Shown here in pieces: positions 46,914 through 55,743 of a stretch of DNA of 64,000 bases. The stretch comes from Pseudaminobacter sp047739745 (GTDB lineage: Bacteria > Pseudomonadota > Alphaproteobacteria > Rhizobiales > Rhizobiaceae). The DNA lies in assembly GCF_047739745.1 (NCBI RefSeq), contig NZ_JBLLVA010000017.1, forward strand, positions 38,753-102,752. Direction: 5' to 3'. Position 1 is the first letter of the stretch; each line of letters opens with the position of its first letter. The notes under the pieces are model-generated. The model made no database searches. It had not been told where the DNA came from and saw only the letters and a list, made by a program, of their open reading frames with translations. The position numbers and the translations under genes were made by a program.

Positions 46914-47393
46914 TCAGATTGACTGTTGGGGCGCCTCTGGGGCGATGTCCTCAACTTGGTGGCCGGCATAGGTTTCCAGAACGGCCTGGGCGTAGGGATT
47001 TCTTGCGAGCCATAGCTCGGCCGCCTCGCGATTCTCGGCGAGGTGCAACAGTTCGCGGTTTTCACCGACCTGTTGCAGCACACGGACCATTCCGATCCGG
47101 GGCTCTTCCACCACCTCGAAGGAGAGATCGCTATCGACCGAATGGGTGCGCATCACCATGACGAGGATGACGCCTTCGCTGGCGAAGTTGCCCTCATGCA
47201 AGGTGATCGATGCAGGCGATGTATAGGTCGGCCGCTGCCGGGCCGGTTCCTTGCGCACGAGTCTGCCGATCCCATTGCGGCGTTCCCAGGCTGCAAGTTT
47301 TTTGGTGAAACGAGCCGGCGGCTTCGGGGCATGGTCGGTGTAGCGAACGAGAGCCCCGAGCGGGGCGCTATCGTGGATGATATGCGCGGTCAT
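46914..47393 (-). CDS. Hypothetical protein (ICE backbone)
   Basis: A 159-residue protein, not recognised: basic N-terminal half (YTDHAPKPPARFTKKLAAWERRNGIGRLVRKEPARQR), then a beta-rich region (VILVMVMRTHSVDSDLSFEVV, GMVRVLQQVGENRELLHLAENREAAELWLARNPYAQ). GGAGATCAT lies before the ATG. It has its own hairpin leader (47415-47437, AGGCCCGGC/GCCGGGCCT) and shares the terminator above. Confidence 0.72.
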   Translation of the reverse strand: MTAHIIHDSAPLGALVRYTDHAPKPPARFTKKLAAWERRNGIGRLVRKEPARQRPTYTSPASITLHEGNFASEGVILVMVMRTHSVDSDLSFEVVEEPRIGMVRVLQQVGENRELLHLAENREAAELWLARNPYAQAVLETYAGHQVEDIAPEAPQQSI

Positions 47394-47460
47394 GAAATGA
47401 TCTCCGGAAACGGGAAGGCCCGGCGAATGCCGGGCCTGGATGAAGGTTTGGAAAGAGAAA

Positions 47461-47484
47461 GCGGGGCGGCTCGCGCCGCCCCGC
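47461..47484 (-). terminator. Terminator of the ParB-like gene
   Basis: Perfect GCGGGGCGGC, GCGA, GCCGCCCCGC followed by TTTCTCTTT on the minus strand. Confidence 0.88.
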
Positions 47485-47493
47485 TGGTGACGA

Positions 47494-49626
47494 TCATTCA
47501 GCCGCGATCAAATGGGCTGCGTGGTCCTCGGCCTGTTCGTCCTCGTCGGCGTCCCCGGCAAGGAAGTCCGGCAGCACCTGGGTCTCGTCCTGGGCGTCGA
47601 CAGGTTCAGGCGCCTGGGCGTCCTCGAACAGGCGGAGCGGCTCAGGCAGCCAGCCGGTATCGGCCAGAAGGCGTTCGGCTTCCTTGGCCATGTCGCCTTT
47701 CTTCAGATGCTCGATCAGCGAGGCGGCCCGTTCGCCCGCGCCCTCGCGCACCGCTTCGAGGATGCGGGGCTTGGTCACACGGCCGAGATAGTTGTCGACC
47801 GTCGGCCGCCATCCGGCGCCCTCCACCATGTCGAGGCCCGTCGCGCGCGCCAGCCGATCGGCGTGGGACATCCGCGTCTCCAGCCCATGCTGCGAGACGC
47901 CGTTGCCGCCATAGGGGTTCGGCTTCTCATAGAGGGCGTTGACGCCATAGGCGACGCAATGGGCGAGCAGCGCCATGCGGCTGGCGTCGTCCAGACCTGC
48001 GATCCAATCCCAAAGAGCGCCGTCGTCAGTGGGAAGATCAGCCTTCCAATCCTCGTAGCGAGCCGTGATGGCCTTGGCGGATGGACTGTCTTTCAGGTCC
48101 GCTCCCTGCGCCGAGAAGAAGTGATGGCGAACGGTGACTTCCAGGCATCCGTTCGGTGCGGAATACTGGTAGCGCTCCGTCACCAGCCGATGGAGCAGCG
48201 CCGTCATGGCGACATGGGGATTGTTGGCCAGGGCATCATGCAGGGCCAGCGTCCGATGCGCCGTCAGCTCCGAGACCAGCCGTTCGGGCAGAGGCTTGAT
48301 GACATCGCCATCTTCCTCCTCAGGCTCGGACGGCTGGCCGCCGACCGTGATCACGGCGCGCTGCATGGCCGGAACGGCGGGAGCCGAACCGTTCGATTCG
48401 GCGCCATCGGGGTCGCTCTCGCCCTCGACGATCTCCGGGGCCTCGTCTTCGGGGCGAACATAGCCGCGATCGATGGAGAGATTGCCGTCGCGGTCGATGC
48501 TGATGAAGGCGCCGGCGCGAGCGACATCGGCCGGTTCGTAAATGACCGGACGATCCTCGAAGGCAGCGAGCGCGGTTTCGATTTCGCCGACACGCTCATC
48601 GACTTCTTCAGGGTACTCTTCGGCTTCGGCATACTGCGCTTCCAAGGCCTCATATTCCGCAGTCAGGGCGTCGAAGGTGCTCTGCTCTTCGTCGGTCAGG
48701 GGCGTGGTCACCCCGATCAGGCGACGCAGGCCATGACCATAGCCATAGGGCGCCTCGACCCGTGCATCGACCCATTTCCAACCCTCGGCGCCGATCGCCT
48801 CGGCTTCCGCCTTCAGCTTGTCGTCGGTGAGCTGGTCGAGCAGGCCGACATCCTGCAGCCACCCGCCATCATCGGATTGGAAGAGGTCGTTCAGCACGAC
48901 GCCGCCTGCGGCCTCATAGGTCTCGATGCCGATGAACTGCGCCCGCTTGTCGGTCGCGCGGACGGTGGTCTCGGTCAGCATCCTGCGGATCTGGTAGGGC
49001 TCCTTCGACCATGAATCCTTGATCGCGTCCCAGACCTGTTGCTGGCGGGCATGATCGGGATTGACGGTGAAAGCCATGAGCTGTTCGAGCGTGACGCCGT
49101 CTTCGGCATAGAGCTCGAGCAGCGAGGGGGCGACAGACGCCAGGCGCAGGCGCTGCTTCACGACATTGACCGAAACGAAGAAGGCCGCGGCGATCTCCTC
49201 CTCGGACATGCCCTTGGTGCGCATGTCCTGGAAGGCCCGGTACTGGTCGAGGGGATGGAGGGGAGCGCGCTGGATGTTTTCGGCCAGGCTGTCGTCTTCC
49301 AGCAGAATGTCGCTACCGGCCTCACGCACGACACAGGGCACCGGCGCGGTCCTGGCGAGACGCTTGGCCTTCACCAGCAGTTCGAGTGCCCGGTAGCGGC
49401 GGCCGCCGGCGGGGATTTCGAACATTCCGGTCTCGTTGCCTTCCGTGTCAACAACCGGGCGGACGTTCAGACCCTGCAGCAGGCCGCGGCGGGCGATGTC
49501 TTGCGACAGTTCCTCGATGGACACGCCGGCCTTGACCTTGCGGACGTTCGACTGGCTGAGCACCAGCTTGTTGAAGGGGATGTCGCGCGAGGACGACAGG
49601 GTGATTTTCTGAGCAGCAGTAGCCAT
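47494..49626 (-). CDS. ParB/Spo0J-like nuclease-domain protein (large)
   Basis: A 710-residue ParB-superfamily protein. The ParB/Srx N-terminal domain is at about residues 15-115 (LVLSQSNVRKVKAGVSIEELSQDIARRGLLQGLNVRPV; FEIPAGGRRYRALELL; DDSLAENIQRAPLHPLDQYRAF) and the HTH domain at about 125-180 (MSEEEIAAAFFVSVNVVKQRLRLASV). The remaining 500 residues, acidic and unlike ParB, are a family-specific extension. It lies far from parA, so a role in antirestriction or DNA maintenance is as likely as partition. The start MATAAQKI is set by the leader and GGAG. Confidence 0.87.
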   Translation of the reverse strand: MATAAQKITLSSSRDIPFNKLVLSQSNVRKVKAGVSIEELSQDIARRGLLQGLNVRPVVDTEGNETGMFEIPAGGRRYRALELLVKAKRLARTAPVPCVVREAGSDILLEDDSLAENIQRAPLHPLDQYRAFQDMRTKGMSEEEIAAAFFVSVNVVKQRLRLASVAPSLLELYAEDGVTLEQLMAFTVNPDHARQQQVWDAIKDSWSKEPYQIRRMLTETTVRATDKRAQFIGIETYEAAGGVVLNDLFQSDDGGWLQDVGLLDQLTDDKLKAEAEAIGAEGWKWVDARVEAPYGYGHGLRRLIGVTTPLTDEEQSTFDALTAEYEALEAQYAEAEEYPEEVDERVGEIETALAAFEDRPVIYEPADVARAGAFISIDRDGNLSIDRGYVRPEDEAPEIVEGESDPDGAESNGSAPAVPAMQRAVITVGGQPSEPEEEDGDVIKPLPERLVSELTAHRTLALHDALANNPHVAMTALLHRLVTERYQYSAPNGCLEVTVRHHFFSAQGADLKDSPSAKAITARYEDWKADLPTDDGALWDWIAGLDDASRMALLAHCVAYGVNALYEKPNPYGGNGVSQHGLETRMSHADRLARATGLDMVEGAGWRPTVDNYLGRVTKPRILEAVREGAGERAASLIEHLKKGDMAKEAERLLADTGWLPEPLRLFEDAQAPEPVDAQDETQVLPDFLAGDADEDEQAEDHAAHLIAAE

Positions 49627-49639
49627 CGTGGTAGTCTCC

Positions 49640-49683
49640 GCGACGGGCGCCGAGAGCCTCTCTCTCGACCTCAAACCCGTCAC
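49640..49683 (-). promoter_or_regulatory. Conserved leader hairpin B (ParB-like gene)
   Basis: Minus strand: GTGACGGG, TTTGAGG, inner stem TCGAGAG-AGAGG-CTCTCGG, CG, then CCCGTCGC pairing with the first strand, then GGAG (Shine-Dalgarno) and the ATG 13 bases after the stem. Identical outer stem and loop to leader A at 58423, but a different inner stem sequence that still pairs. The remaining gap, 49684-50075, shows nothing else clear. Confidence 0.75.
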
Positions 49684-50075
49684 GAAGCGAAGCGCCGCCC
49701 TCTTCCTCTAAAGGGGCAGCGGATCGTGGAGGGACCGTGCGTTCTATATCGCTAAGGTTGGGCCGATCCGGCTGCGCTGACCATCGTCGCGGACCTCTCC
49801 CGGTTCACCGCAGGAAGATCCGTGGACTTGCGCAACATATGTCCAGGACGGAAATCCTGTGCCATAGGGCGATGTCGGCTTCGGCTTGAACACCGCTCCG
49901 ACCGCATCGTGCGCATGAACACTGGGCCTCCGACTATGTCGGGCGGCCCACGGAATAGAAGACCCGTCAGCGTTGCGGCTCGCCGCGGCGTGGGAAATAC
50001 GTGGGGCGCGGTTCCCAGTGTTCACGCGTGTTCAACCGTCCCGGCGCCAGGCCGCGGATAGCGCGGAGAGCGTCT

Positions 50076-50369
50076 ATGGACACACGTCTAGCAGCCGGAG
50101 ATCGCCTGGCGCCCTGTCGCGGGTTGCGGGCTCTGAGGGATTTCGGAAAGCAGCGGCGGTATCGCTTGTCTCGGACAGAGCGCGCCCTGGTCGGTGCGCA
50201 AGGCAAAGCGCTGATGATGCTGGTGACGGCCTTGCAGGCTCGGGGCCATATCCAAACCAGCGAGTTCGCCGATATGCTCGGCGTTTTCAGCGTCGTCGTC
50301 AGCGAAGACGACGATCTGGAAGGCACCATCCTCGCCGGTTGGGCTGGCATGATGAAGGAGAGCCTCTGA
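50076..50369 (+). CDS. Small hypothetical protein
   Basis: A 97-residue soluble protein, not recognised: RLSRTERALVGAQGKALMMLVTALQARGHIQTSEFADMLGVFSVVVSEDDDLEGTIL. GGAG lies 7 bases before the ATG. It is the only rightward gene in this part besides the small-gene operon and the RIT element. Confidence 0.6.
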   Translation: MDTRLAAGDRLAPCRGLRALRDFGKQRRYRLSRTERALVGAQGKALMMLVTALQARGHIQTSEFADMLGVFSVVVSEDDDLEGTILAGWAGMMKESL

Positions 50370-50498
50370 GGCTTTGGTAAGGAGAGCCGGACAAGCTGGA
50401 ATGAACTTTTCCGCATTGCCGGACTTCCGCAAATCCGGAAAGCCGAGGAGCCGCAAAGCTGTAAATCCGGGTCTACGCGCTTGCGGCTGTTAAGCGGA

Positions 50499-51446
50499 TC
50501 ACACGCCGCACATGCCTTCGCATTCGTTGGGCCAGAGATCGAGCTGGCCGTGGTCGGCGGCGGTCGAAAGATCGGCGCGATCGAGCGGAACGGCCGAGCG
50601 GTGGAGATAGACCTTGCCGCGGATGCCCCGGAAGCCGGTGCGAATGGCGGCGTCGACCGACACGGCGTCATCCCAGGCCTCGGGATCATGGTCGCGCAAG
50701 TGCCGCCAATAGTCGTCGGAATGGAACGGACAGCCGACGCAGGCGCTCTTTGGCGGGATTGGATAATCGTGCCGCTCCAGCCAGCGCAGGCAATCCCGGC
50801 GCGTCAGGCCTTTCTCGATCAGGGGCCAGCGGTTGACCTGCCACTCCTCAAACGACGGCTTCATACGCAGCGCCTCGTCGAGCGAAATGCCGATCCATTG
50901 CTCCGAGATCGGCGTTCGCGGCGAGCGGCGTCCGGCGATGCCGAGCAGTTCGCGCACCTTTCGCCTTATCGGGACGATCTTGTAGTCCCCGGTGCATTGG
51001 CGGCGGATCATGCCGATGCCGACCCGCTCGGTCGGCGTGACGCGGGTGCCAACGACCACCAGCTCCCCTGTTTCATCCTCGTCATAGACGGGCAACTCGG
51101 TTCCGGCCGGCGTTACGGTGCGGGTGAAGGCGGGAATTGACGCCCATCGCTCACCGCGCGCGCCGGCGAGGAGGTCGGCCCGCAAATCCCCGGCCGAGAC
51201 GATGTGGACGGGAAAGGGCAGGACATTGGACGATTGCAGCCAGGCGAGATGGTCATAGACGGCCTTCGGCTCCCAGCCGGTATCGGCGAAGACCGCGCAA
51301 TCCGGCATGGGGCCGATCTCGCCGTGCGCGGCCATGAGGGCGAGCGTGGTGGATTGGACGCCGGCGCCGAGGCTGAGGATGCGCAGGCGGATTTCGGCCG
51401 CCTGTTCTGGGTTGGGGACGAAGCCGGGAAAAGCGAGCGCGTTCAT
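50499..51446 (-). CDS. PAPS-reductase-like PP-loop protein
   Basis: A 315-residue protein of the phosphoadenosine phosphosulfate reductase / ATP pyrophosphatase superfamily. The PP-loop is LSLGAGVQSTTLALMAAHG (residues 25-43), followed by VFADTGWEPKAVYDHLAWL and paired Cys near the C-terminus (CVGCPFHSDDYWRHLRD; CEGMCGV). Homologs in mobile elements are not sulfate-assimilation enzymes; they are suspected of nucleotide or DNA modification or defence. GGAGG lies 7 bases before the ATG. It directly follows ardC (stop overlapping GTGATG). Confidence 0.82.
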   Translation of the reverse strand: MNALAFPGFVPNPEQAAEIRLRILSLGAGVQSTTLALMAAHGEIGPMPDCAVFADTGWEPKAVYDHLAWLQSSNVLPFPVHIVSAGDLRADLLAGARGERWASIPAFTRTVTPAGTELPVYDEDETGELVVVGTRVTPTERVGIGMIRRQCTGDYKIVPIRRKVRELLGIAGRRSPRTPISEQWIGISLDEALRMKPSFEEWQVNRWPLIEKGLTRRDCLRWLERHDYPIPPKSACVGCPFHSDDYWRHLRDHDPEAWDDAVSVDAAIRTGFRGIRGKVYLHRSAVPLDRADLSTAADHGQLDLWPNECEGMCGV

Positions 51447-51752
51447 CACGCCGCCTCCCGCTCATCATCGACCGCGCCAAGACTGCCGCCGTCCGGCAGG
51501 AATCCGAGCAGCCAGTCGGCGGCCTTGCTCGCCTGACTGGCCGCCCGAACGATCGCTCGGTTGTCCTCGCGCAGCACCTCCAGCCAGGAGCCGATATAAT
51601 CGGCATGGCGAACCGTCGGCACGATGCCCAGCGACGCGCAGCAGAAGGCCGCGTTCATCTCCGCGACCAGTTCCTCGAACGCGTATTTCTTGGTGCCGAA
51701 ACTGCCCGAGAAGTCCCGGCCGAGCCGGGATGCATGGCCCGTCGCGTGCCCC
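51446..51752 (-). pseudogene. ardC: ardC, 3' portion (cut by RIT element)
   Basis: The C-terminal 102 codons of an ArdC-type antirestriction zincin: HATGHASRLGRDFSGSFGTKKYAFEELVAEMNAAFCCAS and ADYIGSWLEVLREDNRAIVRAASQASKAADWL. Its 5' end is the left edge of the RIT element. Joined to 57763-58409 it makes a 317-residue intact protein with HEMGH at the junction. Confidence 0.9.
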
Positions 51753-51775
51753 TTATGCCGATATCGGCATAAGGG
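51750..51775. repeat. Perfect 26-bp palindrome at the left RIT end
   Basis: CCC-TTATGCCGAT and its mirror. It carries two more copies of the GGCATAA motif found in the terminal repeats and is present at this end only. It is the junction between ardC and the element and may be part of the recombination core. Confidence 0.7.
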
Positions 51776-51867
51776 TCATTATGCCGTAAACTGGATTATG
51801 CCGCATGGCCGAGCTTGGTTACTGATATGCCAGGTCTTGGCCACGCGATAGTTCGGCATAATCAGAG
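51773..51867 (+). repeat. Left terminal inverted repeat of the RIT element
   Basis: The outer 43 bases (GGGTCATTATGCCGTAA... GGCCGAGCT) match the right repeat with 2 mismatches, and the inner 16 (TTCGGCATAATCAGAG) match exactly. In all, three GGCATAAT-type motifs are spread over 95 bases. The stretch 51868-52164 has no gene. Confidence 0.92.
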
Positions 51868-52164
51868 CCATCCAGAATGACTTTTGTGGGGTGGACTCCT
51901 GCCAGACTGCTTCTGGGCGAGAAAGTTCGGAAAGCTGACATCGCTGGAGGTCAGCTCCATTCATGCCATCGCTGTTCGGGGGGATGCGCGACGAGATCCC
52001 CCAATGCTCGACCTGGGATCGAAGTCCTGGCGGCGGCTCATTAACGCCAGGAGCTTCCGTCATCGTGGCCAAGACACAGGAAGTGCAGCCAACCGTTAAG
52101 CTGGACATCCGGGGATTGACGCCGAAGCCGTGAACTGATTTATCGAAAACCGATATCGAAAAGC

Positions 52165-52491
52165 GTGGGTGTTCTCTTGACAGACCAGATGGAGCATCAC
52201 GATCTGCTGTCCGGACTTGTGCGTCTGCACGTCCTGCATCATGCGGCGCAGCACCCGGTCTATGGCCAGTGGATGATCGACGAGTTGGCACGGCACGGTT
52301 ACCGCCTGTCGCCCGGCACGCTCTATCCGATGCTCTCGAAAATGGAGCGGGACGGCTACCTGACCAGTGTCACCGAACGCGACGGGCGGACGTCACGGAA
52401 GTTCTACACCATTACGGCAAAGGGAAGCGAAGGGCTTGCGGTAGCGCGGGTTCGGTTGCGGGAATTGAAGGGCGAGGCAGGAACGGGATGA
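52165..52491 (+). CDS. PadR-family regulator (chromate cargo)
   Basis: A 108-residue PadR winged-helix repressor: LLSGLVRLHVLHHAAQHPVYGQWMIDELARHGYRLSPGTLYPMLSKMERDGYLTSVTERDGRTSRKFYTITAKGSEGL. The start is uncertain (GTG 52165 or ATG 52189). A TATCG-rich repeat lies just upstream (52140-52160), a likely operator. It overlaps chrA (ATGA), so it probably controls the chromate transporter in response to chromate or related stress. Confidence 0.82.
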   Translation: MGVLLTDQMEHHDLLSGLVRLHVLHHAAQHPVYGQWMIDELARHGYRLSPGTLYPMLSKMERDGYLTSVTERDGRTSRKFYTITAKGSEGLAVARVRLRELKGEAGTG

Positions 52492-53705
52492 TGGACACGA
52501 CGGACGCGACCGAGGCTAGGTCAGCACAGGGTACGCCCGGAGAGGTGTTCGCTACCTTCTTCAAGCTCGGCTTGACATCTTTCGGCGGGCCTATCGCGCA
52601 TCTCGGCTATTTCCGTGATGAAATCGTCTCGCGCCGCAAATGGCTGAGCGATCACGCCTACGCCGATCTGGTCGCGCTCTGCCAGTTTCTGCCCGGACCG
52701 GCGTCGAGCCAGGTCGGTTTCGCGCTTGGAATGATGCGCGCGGGCTGGCTCGGTGCGCTGGCAGCTTTTACGGCGTTCACGCTACCATCCGCGGTCATCC
52801 TCGTCGTGTTCGCTATATCCGCAGCGTCCATTTCCGGCCCCGTCGGGATGGGAATCCTGCATGGGCTCAAGATCGTCGCGGTCGCGATCGTCGCCCAGGC
52901 AGTCTGGGGCATGGCGAAGAATCTCTGCCCCGATCGTGAGCGCGCCGCGATTGCAGTCGGCGCGGTCGTCATGCTGGCGTTCCTACCCAGCGCCATCGGG
53001 ATGGTGGGCGCGATCGTTCTGGGCGCACTTGCTGGCCTCGCGCTGGGACGCGGTTCGGGGGCGCCAGTCGGTGGGCATGTCACGATGCCAGTATCCCGAG
53101 GGATGGCGGCGGCGGCGGTCATCGCCTTCTTGATGCTGCTCCTCCTCCTTCCAGTTCTCGCCGAGCAAAACCAAGCTCTGGCGGTGGTCGACAGCTTCTA
53201 CCGTGCAGGCGCGCTGGTGTTCGGGGGCGGTCACGTGGTCCTCCCGCTCCTTCAGGCCGAGGTGGTAGCGCCTGGTTGGGTTACTCCGGATCAGTTCCTT
53301 GCCGGGTACGGTGCGGCGCAGGCGGTGCCTGGACCGCTGTTTACCTTCGCAGCCTACCTAGGCGCGGTGCTTGGGCCAGAGCCAAATGGCGTGGTCGGGG
53401 CACTCATTGCACTTCTCGCCGTGTTCTTGCCCGGCTTCCTGATCCTGATCGGTGTGTTGCCGTTCTGGGATCGGTTCCGCGCCATGGCGTCGGCCCAGTC
53501 ACTGATGCAGGGTGCGAACGCCGCAGTCGTCGGCATTCTGGGTGCGGCGCTCTATTCTCCGGTGTTTACCAGCGCCATTGGCGACATGCGGGACTTTGCG
53601 CTCGCGCTCGCCTGCTTCGTGCTGCTGATGGCATGGAAGGCTCCGCCATGGTTGGTTGTCATCGTTGCAGCAGTCGGCGGTGTGGGTCTCGCGCTTGGAG
53701 CCTGA
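52488..53705 (+). CDS. chrA: Chromate transporter ChrA
   Basis: A 405-residue long-chain CHR transporter made of two homologous halves. First half: FFKLGLTSFGGPIAHLGYFRDEIVSRRKWLSD and LCQFLPGPASSQVGFALGM; second half: FYRAGALVFGGGHVVLPLLQAEVVAPGWVT and GYGAAQAVPGPLFTFAAYLG. These FGG and PGP motifs are the chromate-exporter signature. It pumps CrO4(2-) out of the cytoplasm. Coupled to padR by an ATGA overlap. Confidence 0.93.
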   Translation: MMDTTDATEARSAQGTPGEVFATFFKLGLTSFGGPIAHLGYFRDEIVSRRKWLSDHAYADLVALCQFLPGPASSQVGFALGMMRAGWLGALAAFTAFTLPSAVILVVFAISAASISGPVGMGILHGLKIVAVAIVAQAVWGMAKNLCPDRERAAIAVGAVVMLAFLPSAIGMVGAIVLGALAGLALGRGSGAPVGGHVTMPVSRGMAAAAVIAFLMLLLLLPVLAEQNQALAVVDSFYRAGALVFGGGHVVLPLLQAEVVAPGWVTPDQFLAGYGAAQAVPGPLFTFAAYLGAVLGPEPNGVVGALIALLAVFLPGFLILIGVLPFWDRFRAMASAQSLMQGANAAVVGILGAALYSPVFTSAIGDMRDFALALACFVLLMAWKAPPWLVVIVAAVGGVGLALGA

Positions 53706-54291
53706 GGGGGATGTACTCCCGACGTCCGAAGTCCTTCGCCGCCTGGCGGAGAGAGCCGAAGCGGGCGAGGTCTCGGTCGCGGACATCGCGGACATTGCCG
53801 GTCGACGAACGCACGCCGCGATACTCGCCCTCGTCGCGTTGCCGGAAGCCTTGCCGCTGCCGGTCGTCGGCATGTCGACGGCTTTGTCGATCCCGCTGAT
53901 CATCGTGTCGGCTCACATGGCTGCGTTCGGCGCGGGAGGAGGCATACCAAAATCGTTGGAAAGGCGAAAACTGCCGGCATCGCTCGTCAGGGTCGTGGCA
54001 GGCAGGGCCTCATCCTTCCTCAAGCGTGTCGAGCGCATTTCGAAGCCGCGCCTGAGGATCGTGGCAGACAGAAGCCGGATCCTCGCGGCTATGTGTCTTC
54101 TGCTGGCCGCCGTGATCGCTCTACCAATTCCGTTCGGGAATCTGCCGCCTGCGATCTGCGTCCTCCTGATGGCCGTTGGCATGGTTCAGAAGGATGGCGC
54201 TCTCGCCGCGGCCGGGTTCGCAGGTGGCTTCGTCATATTGGGCGGAAGCGTGTTCGCAGCCGATTATCTGATCGGCTTCTTCCAGGCGTGA
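53680..54291 (+). CDS. ExoD-like membrane protein
   Basis: A protein of about 203 residues of the ExoD family (exopolysaccharide synthesis ExoD): SEVLRRLAERAEAGEVSVADIADIAGRRTHAAILALVALPEALPLPVVGMSTALSIPLIIVS, with three or four hydrophobic segments and the C-terminal GNLPPAICVLLMAVGMVQKDGALAAAGF. No ATG: GTG 53680 or TTG 53656/53695 are candidates, all overlapping the chrA end. ExoD genes often accompany chrA in this group; its part in chromate resistance is unclear. Confidence 0.8.
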   Translation: MWVSRLEPEGDVLPTSEVLRRLAERAEAGEVSVADIADIAGRRTHAAILALVALPEALPLPVVGMSTALSIPLIIVSAHMAAFGAGGGIPKSLERRKLPASLVRVVAGRASSFLKRVERISKPRLRIVADRSRILAAMCLLLAAVIALPIPFGNLPPAICVLLMAVGMVQKDGALAAAGFAGGFVILGGSVFAADYLIGFFQA

Positions 54292-54522
54292 TATCGCGGT
54301 CTGGGTTCAGCCGAATGAAAAATGGTACCACTGTTGGGCTGTTCGGGTCGCCTGCCGTTCGATCCCCGCAGCCGGCAGCGGCCTCCTTCAGTTCTCCGGC
54401 GGGTTTCGGGGGGCGGTCAGCCCAAGCCGAACGGCCGAAAAGGGGTCGGAAGCTGCCGAAATCTGTCACAAGATGCGGGTTTCGCGTGAGAATTGGTGCT
54501 CCAACAACATGGAGCACAGAAA

Positions 54523-55743
54523 ATGGAAATATCCGACCAGCCTACTTGCCTTGATCCCTACCTCGTGTCGTTCGAGAAAAGTCTTTCATCCAGGAATTAC
54601 AAACCAGCCACGCTCAAGAACTATCGTTGCCTACTGCGTCGCTTCGGTCAATTGCTCGACGCCGAGGGCATTGCGCCGTCGGCATTGACGCCGGAGCTTT
54701 CCATCGAGTTGGGACAGCGATTGCCGGCCACGCCGAAAAGCCAGGTCAAGTTGCCGAATCTTGCCAGATTATTCGTCGCGCATCTGATTGAAATAGGCAT
54801 CGCGACACGACCGCCACAGACACCTGCGCAAGCTGAGCGCGCTGAACTGCTGGGCAACTTCGAGACATATCTGATCCGGCAACGCGGTCTCAGCCCGCGC
54901 ACAATCTATCATGTGCTCCGGTTCGCGGACCGCTTTCTCAATCATCGCTTCGGCGACCATATGCTCGACATGCTGGCGCTGAACGCCCGTGATGTCGCAG
55001 CGTTCATGGAGTACCTTGTGACGCGCAAGCGTCCGTTCCGCGACAAGACACCGGCCACGCATCTGCGCAGCTTCTTCCAGTATCTGTTCGCTCAGGGCCT
55101 CACGACGACCAACCTGTCGCTCTGCGTCCCTCGGGCGCACAAGCCCTGGGGCGCGAGGCTCCCCCGATACCTGTCGCCTGATGAGGTCGAGGCCGTGGTG
55201 GCCTCGGTGCGCCACAATCCGCGGCGCGGGGCCCGGGACTACGCCATGTTGCTGTTGATGGCCCGTCTCGGCCTGCGTGCACCGGAGATCATCGCGATCC
55301 AGTTAGATGATATAGACTGGCGCGCCGGCGAACTGATGGTTCGTGGGAAAGGCCAGCAACATGATCGTCTACCTATCCCGCCGGACGTCGGCGAAGCGAT
55401 CAGCGAATATCTGCGCGAGGATCGCTCCTCCGCAACCACGCGCGCGCTGTTCGTGACGCATCGAGCGCCCAATCGCCCGTTCAAGGACAGCCAAGTCATC
55501 AACGCCATATTGAAGGAGGCATTCGCGGCGACGGGTGTGAAGCCGCCAACCCCCTACGTCGGATCGCATGTTCTGCGGCACAGCCTGGCAACGAACATGG
55601 TTCGCGCTGGTGCCTCGCTGGAAGAGATCGGCGATCTGCTGCGACATCGGTCGCGGGCGACGACGATGATCTACGCAAAGCTCGACACGGACGGTCTGCG
55701 TTCCATTGCCCAGCCCTGGCCGGTCGCGGAGGTGGCACGATGA
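54523..55743 (+). CDS. RIT tyrosine recombinase A
   Basis: A 406-residue tyrosine recombinase. The N-terminal core-binding (SAM-like) domain comprises two units (about residues 10-80 and 105-195: LRQRGLSPRTIYHVLRFADRFLNH). The catalytic domain is at 215-395: R in LLMARLGLRAPEIIAIQLDDIDW, H-x-x-R in GSHVLRHSLATNMV, and a final Tyr in RATTMIYAKLD. GGAG lies 8 bases before the ATG. It overlaps the next recombinase by 4 bases, the RIT hallmark. Confidence 0.92.
   Translation: MEISDQPTCLDPYLVSFEKSLSSRNYKPATLKNYRCLLRRFGQLLDAEGIAPSALTPELSIELGQRLPATPKSQVKLPNLARLFVAHLIEIGIATRPPQTPAQAERAELLGNFETYLIRQRGLSPRTIYHVLRFADRFLNHRFGDHMLDMLALNARDVAAFMEYLVTRKRPFRDKTPATHLRSFFQYLFAQGLTTTNLSLCVPRAHKPWGARLPRYLSPDEVEAVVASVRHNPRRGARDYAMLLLMARLGLRAPEIIAIQLDDIDWRAGELMVRGKGQQHDRLPIPPDVGEAISEYLREDRSSATTRALFVTHRAPNRPFKDSQVINAILKEAFAATGVKPPTPYVGSHVLRHSLATNMVRAGASLEEIGDLLRHRSRATTMIYAKLDTDGLRSIAQPWPVAEVAR

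Noticed and set aside
53276..53899. 207-codon frame overlapping chrA and exoD
   Set aside because: Out-of-frame shadow; Arg/Cys-rich with no motif.
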